Below, in pieces: positions 31,095-38,881 of a stretch of DNA of 38,881 nucleotides. Below the pieces are notes generated by a model. It searched no databases. It worked only from the letters and a program-made list of their open reading frames with translations, and was not told where the DNA came from. Source of the DNA: Hofstenia miamia (taxonomy: Eukaryota > Xenacoelomorpha > Acoela > Hofsteniidae); contig CABFPE010000534.1 of the NCBI GenBank assembly GCA_900660155.1, positions 394,465 to 433,345 of the forward strand. The letters are read 5' to 3'. The position numbers and the translations under genes are program-made. How positions within the stretch are numbered: position 1 is the first letter of the stretch; the number at the start of each line of letters is the position of its first letter.

Positions 31095-33340
31095 TTAAAA
31101 AATCTGAATATGAATTTACTCATGAACTATTTGAATCACTGTGGATAAAAATAAAATCAATAGAGAACTGTTTCCAAAAAGAATTGATAAATGTTAATTA
31201 TAATCCAAATAAAAATTATCTAGTTGAATATCTTAATTATAAAGTAGACGAAATATCTGAAATATGTAGTGATTATGTCTCTCTAAATATATTCAGTCAC
31301 TTTAATATTAATTACTTTAACTATTATAAACAAAATTCTATAAATGAAATGTCTGCTACATGTAATCTTTATTGTGTATGTCGTCCTCACATGAACATTT
31401 TAATTGATTACTTTTTTGCTAATTCTGAAGTTTCTTTCAAATCCTTAATGTTTGAATCATTTAGGGATCATGCACTCTGTACATATATTAGTAAGAGAAC
31501 TACTAAAGACAAACAATTTAAAATCATAAATGCAAGAGAATATTTATCTTACTCAGATGAAAAAATGGAAAAGGCCCTAATAATCACCCTCTTCACTATA
31601 TTTCACTTCTAATTTTGGACATGAAATGATTAATTACATTGTAAAAGGAATCTACAAAGCATTAAACAATGTTGCACCAATTAAGAAGCAAAGGGTTAAG
31701 ATTAAAGCAATTAAATTTCCTTTTTCAAACACTGACTATAATCAAGTAGGAGAACTAATATCAATAAATGAGAATTACTTGATCTTGTGAAATCTGAGCC
31801 AACAAAGACTAATTGGACCAATTATGAAAGATCAAAGAAAGTAATTAAGCAATTAAAAACAAAAGTTTAACTAAAGCTCAGCAAAAATTCCTTAATCAAT
31901 TAAATTCTACTTGAGAAAAATGGCGATACGTCCATAAATTTATTGGAAAATCTAAAGGTCTTTTATCAGAAATAAATGAAGTACAGATCAATAATACAAC
32001 TGTAACTAAATAATTTAAATTCAACATTCAAAGAATTTGGAAATTTTAATTCCCACCTTATAAAAAAACAAAATTCTGGTAATCTCAAACAATAAAAACA
32101 ATTTTTCTTTAGATTAGCTACAATTAATGAATTAGAAAACATTGTTAAGAAACTTGATACCAACAAATCAACCACTTCTTATAGTCTCCCATTTTTATTA
32201 TTAAATGTTTTTTTATATTTTTAGAGAACAATTACTATTAGCAATTAATCAATGCATTTTTGATTGTGAATTTCCAGACATAATAAAAAAATCAGATATA
32301 ACTCCTATATATAAAAAAGATGACAACCTAAATACAAAAAATTATAGACCAATTTGTATTATACATATTTTCAGCAAACTCCTTGAAATACTATTTTATA
32401 TTCAAATAAACGCATTCCTAAAATCTGAAACAGACCTAAACCCCTTCCCCATGCTTAATATTAACCCAAACTATAACCCTAACCCTAAACTAAGCCAACT
32501 CACACCTTAGTCCTAACCTTAATCCAAACCATACCCCAACCAATATGAAGAAGTGATATGCAAATTTATTATTAATATTAGTAAATTTCAATATTAATTA
32601 TAAAATAATTATAATATGTTAATATTAATATGCTAATTAGTGGTTCAACCATGCAGCTTCTGTTTGTTTATAAAGCAAGTATATGATTTGGCAATGTTTA
32701 ATCAATCAACACAGGGCCTTTTCCCTCAAATCATTTCACATAGTACTTTGTTTCAAAGCCTTCTTAAAAGGCTTTGCTTTGCTTAAATAATTCAAAGGAA
32801 ATATGTTTTCCATTCAGTTGGCTCTGTCATGATGAAGAACATAGTATAATGTTAGGTTTATGGTTTGGGATAAGATTGAGGTTAGAGTACAAAATTTAGG
32901 TTAAAGTTAGAATTGTGGTAGGGATATGTTTTGGGTTAGGGTTAGGGATATAGTTAGAGTTAGGTTTGGAGTTAGGGTTATGGCTTAGAGTATGGTTTGG
33001 GTTAGGGTTAGGGTTAAGGTTATAATTATTATGTTGATAAATTAGCATATTTTTGCAAAATTTGAGTGGGGGTGGGGAGGGAAATAACGCAAAAGTACCA
33101 AATATGCAATTCTATCTATTACTCAACAAATAAAGTCTAATATATCTCATAATAAATGCAGTGTTGTCACATTATTAGATTTAAGTAAGGCATTAAATTC
33201 CATGAATTTTGATATTTTGCACAATAAGCTTGTAAATTATAATTTTGATGATAACTCAATTAATTTAATCATGAACTTCCTAGAAAACAGACAACAGCAT
33301 TATTCAGTGTACATAACAAGTTCATTAACAAAAAGTATAT
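31095..33340 (+). mobile_element. LINE copy A (CR1/L2-like), endonuclease to RT, interrupted
   Basis: The plus-strand LINE starts inside the endonuclease (EYE--H--F-SL, then KELINVNYNPNKNY, HFNINYFNYY, LIDYFFANSEVSFKS, FRDHALCTY). It then has a linker with ALNNVAPIKKQRVKIKAIKF and KW--VHKFIGKSKG, and RT start blocks KLDTNKST, IFDCEFPDIIKKSDITPIYK and NYRPICIIHIFSKLLE near 32,340-32,385. After the insert at 32.44-33.09 kb it resumes STKYAILSITQQI, VVTLLDLSKALNS, LHNKLVNYNFDD and FLENRQQHYSV. It ends near 33,340 before the YADD region, so it lacks its 3' part. Multiple stops and frame changes. The first part lies in frame with the preceding retroelement, making a chance chimeric open frame at 30,857-31,612. 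Confidence 0.75.
32440..33090 (+). mobile_element. Fold-back element with telomere-like arms, inserted in LINE A
   Basis: About 650 bp separates two consecutive RT blocks of LINE A (SETDLNP and STKYAIL). The left arm (about 32,455-32,545) is degenerate CCCTAAC/CCAAACC sequence. The right arm (about 32,855-33,025) is GTTAGGG/GGTTTGG, the inverted counterpart; between them lies about 300 bp of AT-rich unique sequence. The ends are C-rich (CCCCTTCCCC) and G-rich (GGGGGTGGGGAGGG) respectively. No coding capacity. A second partial copy at 1,433-1,695 shows it is a dispersed family rather than a one-off telomere repair scar. Confidence 0.65.
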
Positions 33341-35457
33341 GATTATTTCAATATACTAGTCCTTTCAATGGTCTAAAACTACAAATGTACACTTTAAAAT
33401 TATTTATAGTTTGGCTATGTAATGCATGAATATTCACATCTTTAGCCACCCCTCTTCATTATTCATGAATTAATTGTATGTGAATGCTTTTTTTGCTGAA
33501 ACTTGCTTTCACACTGAATAATATCCCTAGTATTAAATTTCATAAATTCTTGTTCTTACCCAGAAATTGTTTTATATTTAACAGAACTTATATTGTATGT
33601 AAATATATATATATATATATATATACAAAAGGTATATTTATCCATATATACATATAGCTTTCTTAAACATTTAATAAAAGTCTTAACATGAGCGTCTTTA
33701 CAAATTAAAAATGTTTCTCTGCAGAGTTTGTCAGTACATTCATACATAACATTCAGTTATTACAAACTTAAATGTTGGAAGAATTATCTTTATGTACAGG
33801 AGGATATAAATTAGCAGTAGAAATCATCTTGTCAAATGATGTTTATTAAATGTATTCTATATATAAGCAAATAGTAAATTTATCATTCAAATACATAATG
33901 TTATTTGTAGAATGCCTTAAAATGGGTCTTTACGTGCGATATTAAATAAAATACATAAAAACAAAACCATTAACGCTTTGAAATACAAAAAACTCTGAAT
34001 ATACAACAAGGAAATTTCAAATTTAAGTGTATGTACGTTTTTCTTTCTCCTTTTTTAAGTTTATACTAAAACCATCATGAAGTTTGCATTTTGTTCAATG
34101 CTTATGACGGAAAGATATCTTTATTTTAACACATTATTCAGTTTTCACAATGATTCAAGTGGTGACGGTTGAATTCATTCAATAATGTAAGTTATTTTTG
34201 TATTTTAAAAAAATAATATTACAAATTTTGTTTAATGTGATTAGAAAATAATATACAATTTCACAATGTTTTTACACATTTAACATTTTTGCTAACAAAA
34301 ATTTAAATTAGAATTATTTCTAATCACACATTAATCTGAAAGCATCATAGAGCAAATAAATTCAAAAAACAAAACTTAAAACATTACAAATTCTAAGGTC
34401 AATTTCTTCTTTCACATTATTTGATTAGTAACCCTCTTTGGAATATAATTTTGAGATCTATGCATTTAGAAACGTAAAGTTGAGGTGTATGCAAAGTCAA
34501 AATGTTATGCAAAACCAATATTTGTCAATTGTGTTAAAAAATGTACTAGTGAAACCATAACAAAAGGAAACATTTCAGATGTATTAAAACCCGTAGCAAT
34601 ACATCAAAATCTGAAGCTAAATCTAGTAATAAATATACATATTTTAGACTCTCAAATCTTGGAAAAATGAGGATATCCGAAATATATTGGCATTCTCTCC
34701 AATGCTATGTCTTAGAAATTCTAACAAGATCAGATTTATTTTAAAAATTCTCAATCTCTATATGATTTTAAAACATTTATTAGGAAAATTGAGTTAAAAT
34801 CTGGTATGGCTAATTGCATATTGTGAGATATATATTTTATATTTGAATACAATGAGTAAATTGCCTTGAAAAAGTATTTATTTCATTTTATTAGTTTCTG
34901 ATAATTGTAATTTAAGCTATTTATTTCTATATTTAGAAAATGTTCCAAAGTTGTTTTAATACCTAATGTACAAAATGTAGTTTAAATCATTTAATGATTG
35001 CTGTTGTGTTTTTATAATCTCATAAGCAATTACAAGTATATATTAATTTAAGTTTTATGTACTATATGTATGTTAAAATTTATTTTATATAGCTTTGATG
35101 TTTATCTTCAATTTACAAATTGTGCTTCTTTTCATGCAAACTGCTTACAACTATGTGTTTTGTAAAATCAATCAATTTAATCATTTTTGCGTCAATGTAA
35201 TTTTTTTATGAAAATGTGTTTGTCTTTTTGTAAATAAAAATGTTTTGCGAGTTTCACGACATCTAATTGATTTGTGTTTGAGATGGCATTATGTATTCAT
35301 TTGTTATTATCAAAATTTACGAATTGACTGAAGAAAAATGTGAATGTTAATGCTTTCTCAAGAAATATAAAGTTTTTATTTTAAAATTCATAAACTATTA
35401 AGCAACTGCAAGTACTTTAACAATCATTGATTTGTAGAATGTCTTAAAATTTGTATT
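33341..35457. other. AT-rich sequence, no supported gene
   Basis: A segment near 33,420-33,500 has inverted words (GCATGAATATTCACAT and ATGTGAATGC) that could be a small MITE-like remnant. The words TTTGTAGAATGCCTTAAAAT (33,905) and TTTGTAGAATGTCTTAAAAT (35,430) repeat once. The 61-codon plus frame at 34,485 has no motif. No gene is supported. Confidence 0.4.
33602..33625. repeat. (AT)n microsatellite
   Basis: About twelve uninterrupted AT units, with further T/A-rich sequence to the right. Simple repeat. Confidence 0.9.
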
Positions 35458-35767
35458 TAAATTAAATATCCCAAGGGCAAATAATTTTTTTGAAATGACA
35501 AAACAAATCATCAAAAGGCAAATTAAATATCCCAAAAGCAAGTAATTTTTTTTGAAAGGACAAAAGAAATAACCAAATGCAAATTAAGTATCCCAAAGGC
35601 AAATAATTTTTTTCAAAAGGACAAACCAAATCACTAAAAGGCAAATTTAATAACCCAAAGGTAAGTAATTTTTTTCAAAAGGACAAAACAAATCACCAAA
35701 AGGAAAATTCAATATCCCAAACAGAAATAATTTTTTTTGAAAAGATAAAACAAATCATCAATGCCAA
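35458..35767. repeat. Minisatellite, about 61-bp unit, five copies
   Basis: Units start near 35,461, 35,522, 35,583, 35,645 and 35,707. Each has ATTAAATATCCCAAAGGCAA, a long T run, AAAGGACAAAACAAATCA and CAAAAGGCAA in variant form. Divergence between units is roughly 10-25 percent, so the array is not freshly amplified. A looser GTCAGAAAA-AATGTAAGTC duplication follows at 35,777-35,835. A minus-strand open frame of 60 codons through it is only a by-product of the repeat. Confidence 0.85.
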
Positions 35768-35839
35768 TGGAAAAAAGTCAGAAAAGGAATGTAAGTCACA
35801 AAAGTGAAAAAATGTCAGAAAAAATGTAAGTCTACAAAT

Positions 35840-37385
35840 GTGGAAAAGTCATATACCAGGTATTTATTTAATTTTTAATATAAATTTTAAAATTTAAGCA
35901 ATTTCTTATAATATAAAATTTATATTTTTAAATGTTTTGTATATATGTGTATCAATAAACACTAACAACCAATTTATGAGACTAATAACAAAACATGTTA
36001 TCAACAATCTTGAAATGTTTCATATAAAAATTCCTACTTGCAAATATTTTATTCTTGAATTCAACAAGAAAAACATATAAATGTATTGAAACATATTTAT
36101 TTCATTTGTACCAGAGACAGTGATTGATAAATCAATTTACTTTATTAACATTTTAGTTTTGTAGCATCTTTCATTTACATAATTGCATAAATTGGGAAAA
36201 ACATGTAATAATTGAGATTGTTTTCTAAATTGTCAAAAAATTCTAGTTTTATACGATTTATATTTAATTGTTAAAGTGATTTGGATTTCATGTTAAGATG
36301 ATAACAATCTTTATGATTGGATACATTTTTTAAAGTTGAACAATAGAATATTGATAAAACGTCATAATATTGACATTGTCTATGAAAGCATGCAACTTTA
36401 TACATAGAGCAGATTAATGTAATTTCAGATTGATGAAAGAACTACTCATAAAGATTTCAAACTTTTTGGTAAGCTATTTTTATAATTAAATCTCAGATAT
36501 TGTTTTGATTCTTAACTTTTTTGCAATATTATCTCTAGTTAGTTTTACAGATATTTCTTTTAAAATGGAATCAATTTTATTTTAATAAATTGCTGTGAAT
36601 TTGCAATCTGATGTTACATTAATTATATACTTTATCATAAATAGAAACATCATTTGTTTGTTAATACACAGTCTTAATTGATTTTGCTTAAACTTTTATT
36701 TATCATGTGTTTTATACTGTGATCTATCACTTAATTTATTAATCATTAATTGTGTGGAATTCATAATGTGCAAATACACATTGTGTTTGTTTCCTACAGA
36801 ATTCCCTCAACAACAATGATGATAAACTAACACAATAGACAAATTCAATAGTAAGATATATATGGTCATTATAAGCAAAGTGTAGAATAAATTACATTTT
36901 TGTCTTGTCTTAAACACATATGTGGGTTTTACCACATACATTTATTAAATATTAGAAATTGCGAGTTTTTGCATAAACTAGTTTTTGGTTTTTTTTGAAA
37001 AATAATTTCACTTTATTACTGAAATAAGACATTATGCTTTTAAAAATTATTATTATCTCTCTGATTCAAACATTTGTTATTTTGATGGTTGAAGATTGCA
37101 CAATGTTAAACTTCATCACTCAGAGCCATTGTGTAATGCATGCTTTTACATTTAGCACAAATTGTACACAATTGATGAATATATAGCTATATTCCTACCT
37201 TTGCATACTATATCTTTGATTAATTTAATGCATGTTGAAATATTTCTATGCAAAATATAAAATTTTATCCTCAAGTGTTGGGTTTTACATCTATGAATTA
37301 TTTTCCTTAATACAGTGCTGCATAATTAAAAACATTGTTACAATGAACATGTCCTAACTATATTAACAGAAGCAAATACATCATT
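35840..37385. other. AT-rich sequence, no supported gene
   Basis: About 1.5 kb between two tandem arrays. No coding frame, splice-paired exon, RNA gene or repeat boundary could be supported. Confidence 0.45.
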
Positions 37386-37394
37386 TTGCCTAAA

Positions 37395-37845
37395 AAAATA
37401 AAAACTTCATCAAAAATTAATTTTCACTTTGTCAAACGTTTCTTGTCATCAATTATATCACTTTGCCCAAATCCTAGTGATCAAAAATAAAAACTTCGTC
37501 AAAAATTATTATGCTCAATTTAATATTGTCAAAACATTTATTGTCTTCAATTATATCACTTTGCCAAAATCCTAGCAATCAAATATAAAACTATGTCAAA
37601 AAATATTATGCTTGATTTAATATTGTCAAAAACATTTATTGTCAGCAATTCTATCACTTTGCCAAAATCCTAGCAATCAAAAATAAAACTATGTCAAAAA
37701 ATATTATGCTTGATTTAATATTGTCAAAAACATTTATTGTCAGCAATTTTATCACTTTGCCAAAATCCTAGCAATCAAATATAAAACTTCGTCAAAAAAT
37801 TAATTTGTTCAATTTAACTATGTCAAAAATATTTCGTCTCTAGAT
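37395..37845. repeat. Minisatellite, about 90-98-bp unit, 4-5 copies
   Basis: ATAAAACTTCGTCAAAAA or a variant starts at about 37,399, 37,488, 37,584, 37,682 and 37,779. Each is followed by a TTAATATTGTCAAAA word, CATTTATTGTC-TCAATT and TATCACTTTGCCAAAATCCT with AGCAATCAAA. Units three and four are the most alike. The array ends at TTTCGTCTCTAGATGGCAT, sharing CTAGATGGCAT with the dispersed repeat at 20.27 kb. Confidence 0.85.
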
Positions 37846-37874
37846 GGCATCCAATAGAATCAGTCTATTACCAC

Positions 37875-38394
37875 ATGGCAAATAGTCATGGATGTTACAA
37901 GAACTTTAGGGTGTCCTGTAGGAACAGGGTCTCTCCGTCTTTAACTATTCCGGATATCAGATATCCAGATCCGGATGTGCAATTGCCAATTTTAGCAGAC
38001 ACCAGATTCTGGCACATTCCTAATAGATACAAACAAGAATTGCTATTGAATGTAAATTTATTATAGTGCTACACACAAAATTTAAAGGCGGATCAAAACT
38101 TACTTCAAATGTGTAAAATTAGAATTGCAAAGAATGATATATCCACCATGTTCCCACAAAGAACTGCAATTGCATCTAGCAGTTATACAAGATTTAAAGA
38201 AGGGGAAATTTTTAGCTTAAAGGTTTTGTCAAACCTCATTTCCAATAATAGCACTATTTGTATGTCATAGATCATAAAGAAGGATTCAAGTGATAGGCAA
38301 CATTTAATATTTAATAAAATTTGACAGTTAGCATATAAAAAGTTTAAAGATCAGGTCTTATCTCACAGTCAATCTAAACAGACACTATTTTGAT
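37875..38394 (+). pseudogene. Decayed coding frame of unknown identity
   Basis: One plus-strand frame runs about 170 codons with only a few stops, well below the density expected in this AT-rich DNA, and is open for 63 codons from ATG at 37,875. Readable parts include PDIRYPDPDVQLPILADTRF, IPNRYKQELLLNVNLL, LLQMCKIRIAKNDIS, MFPQRTAIASSSYTRFKEGE and QLAYKKFKDQVLSH. Local base composition is less AT-rich than the flanks. I do not recognise the family; it could be a host pseudogene or a piece of a mobile element. No splice sites that would remove the stops were evident. Confidence 0.4.
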
Positions 38395-38516
38395 AAATTT
38401 TGAGATTTTCTAAATACTTCCTTTTGCTAGGCCAGACTGCATAAGTTCCCATCTCTTCTTTAGTAAATTTCTTTCTATTTCTCCATTTTTTGGACTAAAC
38501 ACCAAATTAATGAATA

Positions 38517-38881
38517 TAATAATAATAATAAATGTATATTCTTATAAAGCACATAACTTTTTATACAAAAAACTCAAATGCACTATTCACAATACTAAAC
38601 AATAATCGAATTAAATTGCTCTCTAAATAAATAATGCTTTAGTTTCTTCTTAAAGGCTTCAACACTAGTGATGATTTTAATTTCATTAGGCACCATATTA
38701 AATAGGAATGGACCACAGATGGAAAATGCATGATCTGACAATACTTTATTTGTTCTAGGTATAACAAGTAGATTGTCAGAAGATGATAGTGTCCTCTAAA
38801 AGTTCACCTCTAAAAGATGGTCCCAGTAGGATGGTCCCATGCCATGTAAGCACTTCCAAACGATTAGACATATTTTATATC
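38517..38881 (-). mobile_element. LINE fragment E, 3' end (RT C-terminal tail), runs off right edge
   Basis: The minus-strand reading has VIPRTNKVLSDHAFSICGP then FLFNMVPNEIK, and FKKKLKHYLFRE, the conserved tail of many non-LTR RTs (PRT, then G-P-WN-LP, then FKK-LK-YLF). It is followed within about 80 bp by an (ATT)n tail at 38,517-38,533, the normal 3' end for CR1/L2 and related LINEs. The stretch is nearly continuous in frame, so this copy may be younger than A-D. The rest lies beyond the window. It appears to be a different family from A-C, whose tail reads ATSIWNDLDNET. Confidence 0.75.

Noticed and set aside
32455-33030. Interstitial telomere or chromosome-fusion point
   Set aside because: The repeats are degenerate, face each other across unique sequence, interrupt a LINE precisely, and recur at 1.4-1.7 kb.
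35458-35767. Open frame of 60 codons with a repeated hydrophobic peptide (minus strand)
   Set aside because: It is only the translation of a 61-bp minisatellite with no start context or flanking gene structure.

Overview
The window reads as an AT-rich animal nuclear genome, probably an invertebrate. The evidence is CR1/L2-type LINEs with an SGNH-esterase ORF1, a Tc1/mariner element, a Ty3/gypsy-type LTR retroelement, degenerate TTAGGG-like repeats, and one spliced gene with canonical GT-AG signals. A lophotrochozoan or similar invertebrate would fit, but no single-copy marker fixes the lineage. Nothing looks bacterial, and most of the window is old mobile DNA.

Layout. At 1-690 (minus) is a gag remnant of a Ty3/gypsy-like element. 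At 1.43-2.8 kb are decayed repeats: a second copy of a fold-back family, a second copy of a medium-length repeat, and three small tandem arrays. At 2.8-7.6 kb is AT-rich sequence with no supported gene, apart from an orphan Tc1-type terminal repeat near 4.55 kb. At 7.6-9.0 kb (plus) is a LINE fragment carrying an RT YADD block, split by foreign sequence. At 9.65-10.36 kb (minus) is the one convincing host gene: two exons encoding a small secreted PLAT-like protein. A 1.33-kb Tc1/mariner copy (10,460-11,789) lies about 105 bp upstream of its start codon. At 12.4-13.1 kb is a possible inverted-repeat element. At 13.26-17.7 kb (minus) are two head-to-tail copies of one LINE family, both lacking the RT catalytic core. 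At 17.7-18.5 kb are decayed tandem repeats and an (AT)n run. At 19.9-20.3 kb is an inverted second copy of the repeat seen at 1.7-2.1 kb.

From about 21 to 31.1 kb (plus) lies the main Ty3/gypsy-type fossil: a likely 5' LTR region, a tRNA-Arg-type primer-binding site, gag with a zinc knuckle, protease, RT, RNase H and integrase, then about 3.7 kb of further coding-like sequence of unknown identity. It carries an in-frame repeated peptide and a 194-bp palindromic MITE-like insert. At about 31.09 kb it passes directly into a plus-strand LINE of the same family as the copies at 13-17.7 kb. That LINE's RT is interrupted by a roughly 650-bp fold-back element whose arms are degenerate CCCTAA/TTAGGG repeats. 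From 33.3 to 38.9 kb there is AT-rich sequence with two minisatellites, an unrecognised decayed coding frame, and the 3' end of another LINE at the right edge.

Apart from the PLAT-like gene there is no evidence of genes working together. The window is best read as a nested repeat landscape. Several insertions date each other: fold-back after LINE A, MITE after the LTR element's leader, foreign blocks after the LINEs near 8.1 and 14.1 kb.
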